The notes below the pieces were generated by a model, which did no database searches, was not told the DNA's origin, and was given only the letters and a program-made list of their open reading frames with translations. A program made the position numbers and the translations under genes. A DNA stretch of 64,000 bases. It comes from Combretum micranthum (taxonomy: Eukaryota; Streptophyta; Magnoliopsida; Myrtales; Combretaceae). This document shows positions 11,956 through 25,082 of the stretch, piece after piece; the stretch's first letter is position 1, and each line of letters opens with the position of its first letter. Location of the stretch: assembly GCA_024138025.1 (NCBI GenBank), contig JAMXBD010000056.1, positions 1,364,001-1,428,000 of the forward strand, given 5' to 3'.

Positions 11956-14900
11956 TGTAACGCCCCAAAACAAGGTTTGACTATATATAGTCGCCACGTG
12001 TAATACCTTAAGTATTACATGCACATATTTTCTTAAAAGGTTTGTTTACGCGAATATTTGTTAGCCGATTTTCAATTATGAAATCATTTAGCTAAATTCT
12101 AGAGATAACTGGATTTATAATGATAAAACAAACTTTATAAAATATTTCTTATTTCTACTTACATGAGTAGATCAACTTTCTCATAAACAAAACTATAAGC
12201 TACTCTCTTGAATAACTCAACTTTAAAACAAACCATATCATCAGGTATCCTATATACCTTTCTTGATGGTAAAACAAAGCTTTAAAGATTAAATTACTAA
12301 ACATGAGCTCCATAACCAAACCTTTATAAAAAAAATACAAGTTTCAAATATTTAAATCCAGTTCTAAAACAAAATAAAATAAAAAAACAATAATCCAACG
12401 ACCCTACTTCACTTAACTCCTCCTCTCAAACCTCTAAAATCACCTATAGCCGAATCAATCATAATCATCATCTAAACCATCATCATCTCATCAAATCAAC
12501 ACCTGGAAAGAATACAGCAGTGAGCCAAAGTTCAGTACACAGTAATACAGGCACACACGAGATGTCACACATACTTAAACTAATGTAGTGTAGAACAACG
12601 ATCTATTATCTTTAAATTAAAGTGAAACAGATAACACAGGAGCACTCATACTTTGGAACCATCTCTGGAATTTGGGTATCCTGAGTAACAGCAGTTGCTT
12701 AGTGGGTTGATATAAGCAGCTCAAATACTTATATCTTCTATATCTAACTGAAAAAGAAAATAGCCTCATCTAGGATTCACAGCCATTACACAGCTTTACT
12801 AATCTCGACCAATAACAATATTTAGTTTAACCGGTTCCATAAAAGTGAATTAAATTATTTTACTTTATCTCAAGCTTAAGTAAACGTTACACCAATATCA
12901 TTTGCCATATTGGCTACCCACCAAGCCACCTGTGAATTGTCATTGCATCATTGTAGGAGATGGCTTTCCTAACTACCATGCTCGGCTTTGGACAAGGTTA
13001 TTGTTCTTCGGACCGGATTCAACAATACAAGCACAAGCAAAACTCATTAATTAAGCCATCTTTAAGTTTTAATTCATTAAGATTGTCTATCCTAACAAAC
13101 AGCAAGTACATCATTGCGTACTTTATATTTTCAAAATCCAAATAGGGACAGAGGGTAGATTAGAAGCTATCGTAGCAGATTAATCAGGAGGTTGGTTCAA
13201 AGGCAAACATTTGTTCAAGAAATTAAACTCATATAAGCAATTAAATTATTTATCTATTTACATCAAACTTATTTTAAAAACCTATTTGATCAGACACTAA
13301 GTAAGAACCCCATCATGACTACGAAAATCACCCCCCAAGATACAGACTGTTCTTTATTGTTTGTTAAGTTATTATTTTTTGTTTATAAACATGTATTTAT
13401 AAAAACATCATCATATTATTTATTTTTAAAATACTTATTTTTCTCCTATGAAAAGAAAATATATTTGAAACAATATACTTCTCTTATTAATTAAGCTTTA
13501 GTCAATAATATATTATTTGCATCATCCCTAAGCCATTTACAAATTATCAACTCTATATTAACTTAACTTAATCAAGATGATCAAGCTTGATCATTTAATC
13601 TATTTAGTAGGTCATATTCAATTGTTTCACCGTGTCATTATCTTATATCCATTAGAATCTTAACTATTCTATTCCATTTTAGCTCTAAGATTTACAAAAT
13701 CAAGTTAAACTTAGGTTGATTAACTAAGTTCATTGTATATTTAACTTCTATGTTTGACCTAATTAGTTATTAAATTTATAAATTCTTTTAATTCTCTTAA
13801 TTATAAATTAACTAACATATCATATCAACTATCATTCATCTATTTCATTTCATCCTTTTTTCTTTTCTTTTCTTTTCTTTCATATGCAAAGGCCTCATCA
13901 CGCCTGCGATGGAAGGGATGATAGCTGACAGCCCTTGATCATGCCTATGCTCTAGAAAAAAATAAAAGATCAAAGGCAATCACGCCATTGATCATGCCCG
14001 TAATGGCCCAAAATTTTTAAAATTAAGATCATCACAGGATGGATCACACCCGTGATGGTCCAAAATTCCAAATTCACAAGCATAATAGGCATCATCATGC
14101 CCATGATCGTTGTCCTGATTTTGTTTTCCATGTTTTTCTTTATTTAATTCTTCTAACTTAACTTATTGAACTACTTGTTTTACATCCTAGTTCTCAAAAT
14201 CATCATACAAACTCATCTTCATGTTTATCTAACACTCTTAATTGTATTTCTATTTTATATTTCTTTATATCATTTCATCAAACACTTGATATACTCATGC
14301 ATGTATATATAATATATATGTATCCAGGGTTTAACCTAGGAGTTATATGTTATCAGCTTATCAATTATATCACAAATTCTATATTATCTAGCTCTAATTC
14401 AACATATTTATACATAAACAAAAATTAAAACAAAGAAAACAACTTAACTTACTTGTTTGGCAAGCTTAACCAACTTGATCTTTACTACTCCTCCTCCCTG
14501 TAAGTTGATGTAGCTTCTTCTAACTTATCTCCTAACTTCTATCTTGTTTTTCATCGTCAATTCTTCCTGTGATCTTGTTAAATTTGACATTTTGATGTTG
14601 AGTTTTGAAGAAAGAAAAGGGAAAGAAGAAGAAGAGGAGAAACGTAGAGAGAGGAAAGAGAAAAGAGAAAAAAGAAAGAAAGAAAGAAAGGTTAGTGGGA
14701 AACAGAGGAAAAAGGAAAAGAAAAAGGGATGAGGATTATAAGATTTTTAACTACAATTATGGGTAAGGGCTTTAATTTAAAATTTTCAGATGATTATCTT
14801 AGGTACTGACTATAATTAGAAAGAAAGATGAGAGTTTATATGATAGAAATCAATTACTAAAACCAAAAGTTCAGTTTAGAAGTTTTAATTTGTAAGGAAT

Positions 14901-15335
14901 TGATATTTAGTTTAAGTTCGGGTTTAAGAACTGATATTTTTAAACAAGTAGAAAAACTCAAAGTTTATGAGGATTAAGTAATTGGAATTTAGACTAAAGT
15001 TTAGGAGCTTAGGAATTCTCTAAACATTTAAATAACATGTTTAGGGGTTTAAGGATTTGAAGATAGAAGAAAAATGAGTTTAAATGAATGATTGAGAAGA
15101 ATTGAATAATTTAACTCATACAAAGAAGGTAATTGAGGTGAATAGATGATTAAAAAGAATATTTGAAAATTCAAATTTCAATTAACCTAGTTACTAATTT
15201 AATTATATTAATTTATTAAATCATTTAAACTATATTAATCCAATTTCTAAATTAAACTATAATTCGATAACTACCTATTATATTATTCAGTTATGTCATT
15301 GCTAACCTAGCTAGGTAAGGATTTAGGGCATTTCA
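11956..15335 (-). mobile_element. Solo LTR, Tekay/Del-like chromovirus
   Basis: On the plus strand it starts TGTAACGCCCCAAAA and ends TTTAGGGCATTTCA; these ends are inverted-repeat-like. It is bracketed by an exact 5-bp duplication, GTAAT, at 11,951-11,955 and 15,336-15,340. Internally (minus strand) it carries the block CTGAACTTTGGCTCACTGC followed by CCAGGTGTTGAT, typical to my knowledge of the 3' part of Tekay/Del LTRs. No internal domain or second LTR is present, so it is a recombination-derived solo LTR. Confidence 0.85.
13896..14109 (-). repeat. About 52-bp periodic array of ATCATGCCCGTGAT-type motifs
   Basis: This is the same array as at 8,174-8,393, in the LTR of opposite orientation. 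Motif copies start near 13,897, 13,938, 13,991, 14,043 and 14,094 (spacings about 41, 53, 52, 51). Examples are ATCACACCCGTGATGG and ATCATGCCCATGATCG. It sits 1.2-1.4 kb from the 5' end of its LTR. Confidence 0.8.
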
Positions 15336-15691
15336 GTAATCATTGTTGAACAAATCTTCTTTGACTCGTCCTTAAGCATGGCCGCGTCTTGCTCTTAATC
15401 TCGTTATTTTGACAAATTTTGTTGATTATTCACTATTTCTTTGTCAATTCAAGGTTTTATACACCTAAGATCAACATATAACAACATTAAGAACCAAGTT
15501 GTTTTAGATTATTAATAAAATAAATGTAAATTGAGGTCAAACAATCCTTGAACAAATAGAGTAATTTAATCCTATCAATGAGTAATGTAAGGTTGAATTT
15601 GGTTTAGATGTAAAATGTGAATTGTGTTTTAGTGTACAGGGCTCTAACAAAATGGACATGTGGAAAAACATGTTGTCTTAGTGATATAAAT

Positions 15692-15693
<2 letters not shown>

Positions 15694-15725
<32 letters not shown>
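15694..15725 (+). repeat. 32-base poly-G homopolymer
   Basis: An uninterrupted run of about 32 G residues sits in AT-rich sequence. The length is likely to be unstable in the genome or imprecise in the assembly. On the other strand it would encode only polyproline. Confidence 0.9.
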
Positions 15726-15727
<2 letters not shown>

Positions 15728-16273
15728 TGTTCTAGCTTATCAAGATGCCTAAGTGTTATATTTTGAGTTTGACAATGTTTACACAAAACTATATCAACTT
15801 TATTAATTGTGAATAAAAATAAGTTAAATAAGGTAATTTTAGTAAAAATCCAGATTTAAAATAGATATAAAGACCTCAATAAAATGTATATACTCATGTT
15901 ATATCAGTGCATGGGATGTGTATAACATGATATGTGTTTGTGACATTTTTAGTGTGATTTGTTTTCTTTGCATGAGAAATGATTATGTTATATAGATGGA
16001 ATTATAAGTTGGTAATATGGCATGAATGAAATGGAAGACAGAATAATAAATTATTATGTGAATATGGCTAAATACTAAAGATTGATTTAAAAATGGACAT
16101 TAACCATAAATGTGACTTGATAGATAACATATATACTAAGAATTATCCATAGTTTTATTTTAATAATTCCATATGGTGTAAATGCAATGTTTATGATAAT
16201 TTTTTAAATGCTATCTTTTCATATATCCTTCAGGTTAATATGTATATAATTATACTAATGGGTTAATTAATTA

Positions 16274-16547
16274 TGGGATAAATAACTAGACACATTATTT
16301 TTGGATCATTGTTATATTGTATGTCAATTTAGTACCTAAAGTTTATCTATTTCTCCAATTGACTACTTGAACTTTGTTAAATTTTGTAACTAACTATCTG
16401 CACTTTATCCATTTTTATAATTAACTACTTTATATGGAATTATAAATAAACTTGAGATAGTTATAGGTAGTAAATTGACACTTTTAAAGTTCAGGTAGAT
16501 AATTCACAAATTTACGAAATCCAAGTACCAAATATGACATTTTCTCT
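16274..16547. mobile_element. Possible MITE with inverted arms
   Basis: The left arm carries GTCAATTTAGTACCTA and the right arm carries the reverse complement of GTCAATTTACTACCTA. The outer ends (GGGATAAATAAC... and ...GACATTTTCTCT) match only weakly. The phrasing resembles plant Mutator-type MITEs. No clear target duplication was found. Confidence 0.4.
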
Positions 16548-18899
16548 AATTGTAATATGATTAATATGGATTAAATAATTAGAATAGGACACTAAAGAAT
16601 GTAACTTAATTAGTAGACTATGAGAATCTATTATTGGAATGTCAAAAATCAATTTCACAAAATTGTAGCCCACTAAGGATTGGTTATCTTGAGTGTCAAA
16701 AGCATGTTAACCTATATAATGAATTAGGTTAGAATTAAGTTAAATGACCAATATAAAATTTGTAACTTAGAAATATAAAGTAAATGTTTATATGCACCTA
16801 ATGGGACATAATGTCCCAAAATTGGTTAAATCCTAGTAAGATGATTCACGGCCTTATGGATCCTAATCAAATTACCTTTGAACTAAAAATGGCTATTAAG
16901 AGAAACTAATGATAATTATAAGATGGACTGAGCATGGATATGAAGATATGGTTAAGAAATAGATTATAAACCTTTGTTAGATTTTTGGATGTGGAAAGTG
17001 ACTTAGGTATAGCTACATAATAATTACATGTTGGTTGTTAGGATAGATTTTGAAAATTGGATTAATACTTATACCTGGCTAGATAATTATGTGTTGTCTA
17101 CTACATGGATACTCAATCTAGAAAGTGACAACCTTGAATTAAGCTTGTACGTGACCACAATTTTAGGAAGATACATCAGTTTAGGCACCTAGACACCTAC
17201 AAAGGCATGGATAAGCTCGATAGATAGTTGATAAGATAAATCTATAGGGGGTACAATGAACTTGATTTAAGACGAATTACTGATGAGGATATTCAAGCGT
17301 TATGGGCCCTTTAATAAAATGTCACAATGGATAATGTGCATTATTGGTCAAATCCAGTAGATTGCTTCATACAATACTACTTCTTACTTTTTCCTTTCAA
17401 CAGCAGTATTGAAGGCCCCATGAACCCTTAATTGGTGGAGAGTGAAAGTTAGACCCTTTCTAGTCCTTTGTCTTTTTGTTTGCACAAAGCATGAGTACTC
17501 CTATGTTGCATTTTTTTTTTTTTTTTTGGACATTGAGATGCATTGCCTGCTTGGTTTTTATATGACTACTTTAACCTATTGATTATTGCATTAGAATTAG
17601 GCATGTGTCACATGCAAGTATGTGACTATATTATTGGCATACTGAGTTTCGTTGCTTACTTTTTAACATTTTAGGCACTAGTGATAATTTGTGTAGATAA
17701 GCACTACCACTTAAAGAGATTTAGGTATGAGAATAAAGCTTGACCTTGTGTATGGCATAGATATGCTTTCTAGGAGGATGACAGCTATGTCTAGCTGAAA
17801 TTTCAATATATGAGGATGAGAGATTTGTCTTATAAACTCTTTGTTGAATTTTTGTTAGCTATAATAAACTAATACTTAAACTACTTTAACTCTACTCTTG
17901 AATGGACCTTTAAGTCTAATTTTTGGATGTGGCTAAAGCCTTCACTAAGGCCCTTTTTGGTAGCCATGTTTTATGAATAAGTTATTTTGGAAATCTATAT
18001 TTGTAATAGGTCCTTTTACAATTTTTGTAAAATCGACAATCACGGAAAAATAGATGAAACTCTACTAGATATGCTTGAAAATATAAGTTATGATATATTA
18101 TATAAATTTGTTAAAAACCTACTTAGTTAATGTATGTATTGCATATATCGGATAAGTAGTATGCACATAGGGAATGAGTTGGTGACAATCAAGTTACTCT
18201 TCTTATTAATGGTACCTTAAGAGATAAATATCTCCCATGTAAATAATGTAATATACACCTATACCTTAGCCACTTAAGAAGTGGTAGCCTTTTAACAACA
18301 TGGCAATCAACTAACAAATAAATTATTAGCAATATAAGGCAAATAATTTTCTCTCAAGCAGTTTAAGCATCTTGCTAAGGCCCTTAATTTTAAGTTAAAA
18401 GTAGTCTAAAAGAGTGTTTGATTGATATGAAGAGAAAAATTAATATAAAGGAGGCATGAAATCTAAAGTGTTGTGGCTTGAATGGGGAAAATAACCATGA
18501 TCAATATAAGAAAAACATGAAAAGGAAGATTGAGCTTTTCTAGAGAGAGTAACATAAGAATAACAAAAGTATGCTACAGGGTTGTTGTTAGAGGGGCAAT
18601 GTTAGGTCCTACACGACCATAAGAGGCCATGTTAACTTTATGATGGAATAGTTAAGGATAGAATCTGACATTGATAATTTGTTGCCTAAAGGACCTAACA
18701 AACATGTTTAATTAGTATATGGTAGATAGGGAGACTAAAGAATAAACGAAGCTTTTTTGGAATTCATTTTGTTGAATCTAATGAAGTTACTAGTAGGCTA
18801 GCACTATGTTGGATAGAAGAATGCATGCTTCTATTATTTGGGAGATCTACATAATATTCATATATACATGCTACTTTTCAATGCTATCAAGGTCTAATG

Positions 18900-20800
18900 G
18901 TACATTCGACATGGATTCACTAAGGTTTTGACTTCAAATGAAAGATTTATTATGGAAAATGGTAGGACATAGTAGGAAGCTATGTTCATTCTTGGTTATG
19001 TGCTAGGGACTTTAAAAAAATAATAAAGATGAGGAGAAAGAAAGTGGATGATCTCGTTGTTGACGTCAAATACAAAGGCTCTACAACATTATTTTTAATG
19101 TTAGTCTCTTTGATATAGGTTGTCAACATCGCAAATTTACTCGAGATAGTAGAAAGGAAAGTGAAGAGAAGCTAAATGAATGTATTGATGGGAGGTTTAT
19201 CTGATGAAGTTAGTTAATAAAGTATCCTAAAGCATGTTTTTCATCTCAAGGAAGATTATCGTCACACAAACACACAAGAATTTTCTTTATTTTAATAATA
19301 ATCTAATGGGACATATGATAAAGATTCACTTAAATATCAACTTTGGGTAACATATTAATTTATAAATAATGTTAAACGAAGTAACAAGAAACTATGTTTA
19401 CCCTCTTTATACATTGAGGACTTTAACAAAATATTAAAAGCTAAGGAGAAGGATAATGGGAGACTACACTGTTGAATCAAATATAAAGGTTTTAAAGCAT
19501 GGTTTCTAATGTTGGTTTCATTGATGTGGCTTATTGAGGTCCTTGTTTTATTTGAGGCAATAGAAGGGAAAGGTGAAAAATAAAGTCAAGGAACATATCA
19601 ATAAGAGGGCTTATGTCCTTAAGTTGGCTGAAAAAGTATTATGATACATAAGTAATTTATTGTGTTTTGTTAGGTTTTGGTCACACTACTATATTACTAA
19701 ATACGTCTATAAAAGAGAAAATGGAGAAAAGGAATATTTGTTTTGAGAATATGTAGAGATTGAATGAAAAGCATTAAGAAGTGGTTTAACATGATGGAAA
19801 CTAAAGAGCAGACATTATGGAGTTGCTGAAATGTCATAAATTTGATTTACAAAACTAAAGAGAGTGATGTTTCCTAGATAATAGAAAAAAGATTGATGAC
19901 TCTGTTAGCTATCTCACTAGAGTTAAGGAGTGGGAGACTTGGTGTAGTAGGAGGAAAAACTAAAATTAACTAGAGTTTGGAAAAGAAAAGAACTTCATTG
20001 ACCAAAGGTCTCAACTAGATTAAATAAAATATCATGACTAGACCACTATGTATCTTTTTTTTTTTTTTTGCCAAATTATTTCAAGTCAAAGAAAAGAGAA
20101 ACAAAGTGTTACATATAATAGAAGGAGATAATGAATAGGTAAAAGAAGAAAATGAAGCTATAAAAAAGTTTGTAGAGTAGTACAATCATCAATTCTAAGC
20201 CAGTGCAAGGAAAGGTTAGGATGAGTGCCTTAGTAAGGTGCAAAGATTGGTAACAAATTAGGTGAACAAGTTCTTATGATATTTAACAAGGAGTGTTTTA
20301 ATCAGGTGCATTAAAAGACCTTAGCCCTGATGGCATCCTTGGAACTTTCAACAAACCTTATTGGAGTATTACTACAATTATGCAATAGTTCTTTATCTAA
20401 TGTTTGTTCCCTTGAATTAATAACACAATAAGTTTAGTTTTTTAAGTCTTTAAACCTTTACTTTTTTGGCAATATAGACCTATCAGTTTATATAATTTCT
20501 CATATAAGTTTTCTTATAAAACCCTAGTTATTAGGTTGAAACATATTTAAACGATTGAAAATTTAAAAAAAAATTTCAAGATGCTTAATTGAAGATAATT
20601 TTATGTTGGTGCATGAGGTTTTTGTTTCCAAGAAAAAACAATAAAAGAAGAAAACTTCTTATTGTGCTATCAAAGTAGATATAAATAAGATAAATGACCA
20701 AATGGAGAGGAAGTTCCTTAGGGATATCTTGGTCAAAAGATGTTCAGGAATAAGTGAGTAAAGTAAACAATGGCATGTGTAATTTCCATAAATAATAATG
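18900..20800 (+). pseudogene. LINE (non-LTR retrotransposon) remnant: endonuclease end and reverse transcriptase start
   Basis: Frameshifted pieces match plant L1-type LINE ORF2. Two endonuclease-end segments lie near 19,000-19,215 (DIGCQHRKFT, followed by a KLNECID motif) and 19,400-19,620 (EDFNKILKAKEKDN). The linker to the RT is near 19,730-20,170 (RNICFENM; KRNKVLHIIEGDNE). The RT core comes next: LSPDGILGTFNKPYW near 20,320, YRPISLYN near 20,470 and CAIKVDINKINDQMERKFL near 20,660-20,720. These correspond to the family blocks P(S)PDG, F/YRPISL and the A(L/I)K.D..KA.D motif. Stops and frame changes are frequent, so it is long dead. No poly-A tail or target duplication was placed, so both ends are approximate. 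Confidence 0.75.
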
Positions 20801-21855
20801 TAATAATAAGTAAGAAGGTGAGAAAGTAGATTAAAAGGAACGATGGTAATTTTTTGTGCTTGTAGGAAGAGCAAGATATTAGGGTTTATGCTTTTTAAGA
20901 GAGAGTGATTTATGCATCTCCATGAGTTAGTTTGGATCTAGACCCGGCTTTGAATCATTAGATTGTGGTTTTGAAATTTAGGTTCTAATGCTGTTTAAGT
21001 TGAGCTAGTTTTAGAATTGTAGACCCAATGATTCATGAGTTGGTTCTTATGAACCAATCCTGCAAACAATTTTTTATTTTTTTAATCTTAAGACAAAATT
21101 TAGAAACATAAATTTTTAAACTCAAGGAAAAGAAATGAGCTTTAATAAGTACATTATAGCATAAAGCCCATTCCCATAAGATATTATCAAGAATGTACAT
21201 TTATTTATATACAAACATATCCTATTTTAGTTGTAATTTTAACAATGTGAAACTAAAATATATTCTATGTTACAAAAGGAAAAAAGTACCCCACATTTTT
21301 ATGAAACATGATTGTTCTCTTAGTAAAATTCTATATAAAGCAAAGTAGACATATTTTTAAAAACATTTTATTTTTGTATTATTATCAACAACGCATTAAA
21401 TACTGTGAATATTTAATATTTTATTTCTAGTCACATATAATATAGTTTAAACATCAAAGGTTATATGCTTTTTTTTTTAATTTTTGCATTAGCTTTTATT
21501 TTATATTTATTTGTGTTACTTTTAATTATTTTTTTAAATAGCAAGCCAAGGGCTTTGCTGATCGTCATCTAGGTTGTAACTGATCAATCATCTTAGTTAT
21601 CGGCAGTGTTGGGGTAGGTTAGAGTTCCAATTCAAACTCAACCTATGAAGATATCTAGAGTGATTTAACTTAAAAAGAGAAGAGGGGCCTTAATTAGGGA
21701 CGGGCCTTTTATATTCAACTTCATTTATTAGGAGGCAAAGACTAGCCTAACTCCCTTTATTTACTCGCACATCAAATGCTTTCGTTGATCAAGTTTGAGC
21801 AATTACCTCCTTAGACCAAGCGGTTTATCGGCATGTAGTTCGTACCTCTATATAT

Positions 21856-22169
21856 GGGTTAGTGCCACGAATGATATATAAACTTTGGTAAAATATACAA
21901 TTAAGTAATTAAACTTTAAAATTGATTTATTTAGAACTTGAAAGAACTCTTTGTGAACATTAATAGTATTTCTATCAAATTAGCTAACACCATCATCCAA
22001 CTGATGTTTTTAACAAATAGGACGTATGTACTAATGGAGTGCATGGAAATATTTTTTAGATATCAAATTGATTAATTTCAAAGTTTAGTTACTAAACTAA
22101 TCAATTTTAAAGTTCAAGGATCTAATTACGTATTTTGTCAAAGTTCAGTTACTATCCACGGCATTTACC
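21856..22169. mobile_element. Mutator-type MITE with about 75-bp terminal inverted repeats
   Basis: The left arm GGGTTAGTGCCACGAATG... and the reverse complement of the right arm (GGTAAATGCCGTGGATAG...) match for about 75 bp, including the shared block AACTTTAAAATTGATT. The middle is non-coding. A third, partial arm follows at 22,198-22,248. It belongs with the similar element at 22,282-22,576. Confidence 0.7.
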
Positions 22170-22197
22170 TTATACATGATATATGTAAATCCATCTA

Positions 22198-22248
22198 TCT
22201 AATTACGTATTTTGTCACGGTTCAGTTATCATCCACAACATTTACCTT
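22198..22248. repeat. Duplicated MITE arm fragment
   Basis: AATTACGTATTTTGTCACGG and the following bases repeat the right arm of the adjacent MITE (around 22,115-22,170) in direct orientation with a few changes. This suggests a small tandem duplication after insertion. Confidence 0.65.
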
Positions 22249-22281
22249 ATATATACTATATATAAATGTGTATATTATCTA

Positions 22282-22576
22282 GGGTTAATGTCGTAAATGG
22301 TGCCTAAATTTTGTTAAGATATGCAATTAGTACATAAACTTTGAAATTGATTAATTTAGTAGCTAAAAAAAAAATTTTTTTGTACACACCAGCAATACCT
22401 CCATCATAACGTTAAAAATGTCACGTTAGATGACAATGTTAGCCAATTTGATAGAGATATCATTGGTATGTGTGCACAAAGTTTTTTTTTTCAAATATTA
22501 AATTGATCAATTATAAAGTTCAGATAACTAATTACATATTTTTCTAAAGTATAAGTACCATTTATGATAATAACCC
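22282..22576. mobile_element. Mutator-type MITE with 9-bp target duplication
   Basis: The ends GGGTTAATGTCGTAAATGG and (reverse complement) GGGTTATTATCATAAATGG begin arms matching for about 80 bp. The flanks TATTATCTA (22,273-22,281) and TTTTATCTA (22,577-22,585) differ at one base. A 9-bp duplication is the Mutator signature. It is non-autonomous. Confidence 0.8.
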
Positions 22577-22599
22577 TTTTATCTATACATATTCTCCGT

Positions 22600-23088
22600 T
22601 TTATTATCACTTTAAGTCATTAATTCGCGGTTTGTTTATTATAGTAAGTTTATTTTGTTTTTGGCTTATAATAATATACAAAATTTTCTCTTATTTAAAG
22701 GTTATTTTTAAAAGTTTTTCAATTTTAAGATTGGTTTAATTTTTCTTAAAGCATAAACCGAGAGGTATTTATTTAAAAACGTTATGATCTTCCAATACAA
22801 ATTTTAACGTAATACTTCTTTCAGTACTTATGTAATGTAATACTTCTTTCATTATTAATTTTAAATAATTTATTAATGTATGAATATATATAAACATATA
22901 TATGATATTTTCATTTTATCCTTTAGAATAATAATAAATTTTCAGAAACTACAACTCACCCCCTCATGCTCTTATACAAACTTGTACACGCAGGACTTAA
23001 ACTAAACTTGGACCATTTCTGGCTTGTGAATCTCTAGGAGGCTTTAGTACCCCCATAAAAACATAAGGCCGACCCCTTTTTATGTATT
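22600..23088. other. AT-rich intergenic stretch, no gene seen
   Basis: No coding region or bounded repeat was recognised between the MITE pair and the following solo LTR. Confidence 0.45.
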
Positions 23089-24129
23089 CATACTGTAAGC
23101 CCCGGAAAATTTCAGTAAATAATTTCAAAATGAACTTCGAAAATAAACCTTAAAAATCACTCCAAATTAAAAACCGAATTTCGATAAATCCTAAATTACG
23201 AACGAATCCAAAAATTTCTCAATCTTGAGAAAATCTAAAATAAAATAAGGACTACAAAAGTCCTTAAGTCCAAAAACCATTACGTAAGATAAACTTCTTA
23301 CCTAATCTACAATTCATAAAAATCGGGATAAAAAAAAAACACAGTGATAATTTGCTAAAAAGCAAGTTAATCCATAACATGACAATTTGAAGGATCAGGA
23401 AATCACCAAAGGCCAATTCCATAATTAGGCTTTGGCACGATTAAGAAAACTTCATCTGCCAATAATAAAATATAGACTTTGGAAATTCCCCAAACGACCA
23501 GACTAATAATCCTAAGAGACGGAAATCACAATAAAGCCCTAACGATCAAATCAAACCCAAGAATCATAGAACGAGTTAGAAATTAAAATCTCGTAATCTT
23601 AAGAAGGAAGAATTCAAGAAACAAAATAACAAATTAATAATCCTTAAAGTTAACCAATTGTTCATAAAACCTTAAATCGAAGCAAAAATAAATTCGAAAA
23701 CAAAACACTATGAAGATCCTTTTTCAAAAGCAAATTATAAGAATCAAGATTTCCCAAAATCATTCCAAAAATCGATATTGACTCAAACTCAAGAAAATCA
23801 TATCTGGTAACCATTACCGATATAACTCCGATATAATAATTCAATTCAAGATTTCCGAAAGCATAAGAGATATTAAATACTTATAAAAATAAAATTTAAA
23901 ATAAATTTCTCAAACTAAATACGTTGTATAAACAGAAAATCTCAGTTTCCAATTGGCAAATCTAAACCGGAAATCATCCGGAAACCCTAACCGGAATACA
24001 ATAGCTTAAGTCCGGCAATCTAGCGCCCTTAACCTAGAGGCCGAGTGTAGTTTAAATAGTAGAATAGCTCGTAGTAATATAAGTTTGTTCACAAATATCA
24101 GATTGGTAAATTTTTGACCTATCTCGAAC

Positions 24130-24790
24130 CCGTTCGGATACAGACTTCGAAAAGCGTGTCCCGGGACTCGAGATATCAAAAATATACCATTAGTACCGTT
24201 AGACTCGTAATTCCGAGATTTCTAAATATATCAGTTATATAATTTTTCGGGTTATAAAAGTTACAGTTATAACCTTTTTATCGTATTTTCATTTCTACCG
24301 GTAATTGATTATTCTTTTGCACTATTCATTTTATTTCATTACACAATTTTATTATTATTATTATTATTTTTTTATACCCTGGGTTTCCTAGTAATCAAGT
24401 AAACTTCGAAACCGGAAAATGAAACCCTAAATCAGTTTAGTTCAAAGCTTTGTGAGAAAGACCTAGAACCCTAATCCGGCTTTTCCTCGTTTCCAAATAA
24501 GAAACTTTTATAAGCAAAATTAATTTTGAATATAGTTCTTGATTATATTTCAAACCAAGAAAAGATCAGATTTCGAGAAAATTTCAATTCCGGGTCATCC
24601 CGAGACCCATTATAGAAAAGCGTGCCCCGGAACTAGAATTTTAAAAATTTCCTTATGAATACTCATTTGAACCGAAATAAATTAAGGATTTCAAAAATAT
24701 ATTTTTCATAATTTTCCGGCTTACGAAAAATACAGTTATAACCTTTTTATTCGTATTTCCTTACTACCGGAAAATCAAATTGTCTTGTCA
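24130..24790 (+). repeat. Internal tandem duplication in the LTR upstream of its TATA box
   Basis: Two diverged direct copies, about 24,130-24,330 and 24,580-24,790, share GAAAAGCGTG(T/C)CCCGG, an AATATA..ATAATTTT(T/C)CGG block, ACAGTTATAACCTTTTTAT and CTACCGG. The spacing is about 440-450 bp. Such duplications often add enhancer copies upstream of LTR promoters. Confidence 0.65.
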
Positions 24791-25074
24791 ACTATTCACT
24801 ACTATTCAAAAAGTACCACCTATACTACCTAGTCTACCTATTAGCCACCCTACAAGTCTAACCCTTACCATCACTCAAATCAACTCCTTCTTCCATAACT
24901 TTTGTCCCTTAACTTCTCTTACACTCTTAACAATTTCACATCAAGTTAAATCAATCAAAACAAAGTCAAATCAAACTTTTTCTTTCCCCCCTCATGAATA
25001 GTGATGGACGAAATTGCCCCCCTTCAATGCTCCATTTGAATTTTCTTTTACTTCTTTAACCTAAATCCACTCCA

Positions 25075-25082
25075 TATATAAG
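25075..25082 (+). promoter_or_regulatory. Probable TATA box of the solo LTR
   Basis: TATATAAG is followed within 20-40 bp by a CT-rich tract, the usual layout of a plant RNA polymerase II start region. Activity is not implied. Confidence 0.45.

Larger units (their letters stand above)
15341..18880. other. Unassigned repeat-like sequence, no gene seen
   Basis: There is no recognisable coding region. A block near 17,640-17,690 (ACTGAGTTTCGTTGCTTAC then TTTTAGGCACT) resembles the 3' part of the long LTRs elsewhere in the window, so an old, very diverged LTR may lie here. Its ends could not be found. Confidence 0.35.

Noticed and set aside
14544..14732. Lys/Glu/Arg-rich 62-codon open frame
   Set aside because: It is low-complexity purine-rich sequence inside a solo LTR.
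15604..15786. Minus-strand open frame with a polyproline run
   Set aside because: It is an artefact of the G homopolymer.
24780..25001. 73-codon plus-strand open frame
   Set aside because: It lies in the U3 region of the 4.75-kb solo LTR just before its TATA box. Composition is low-complexity and there is no domain.
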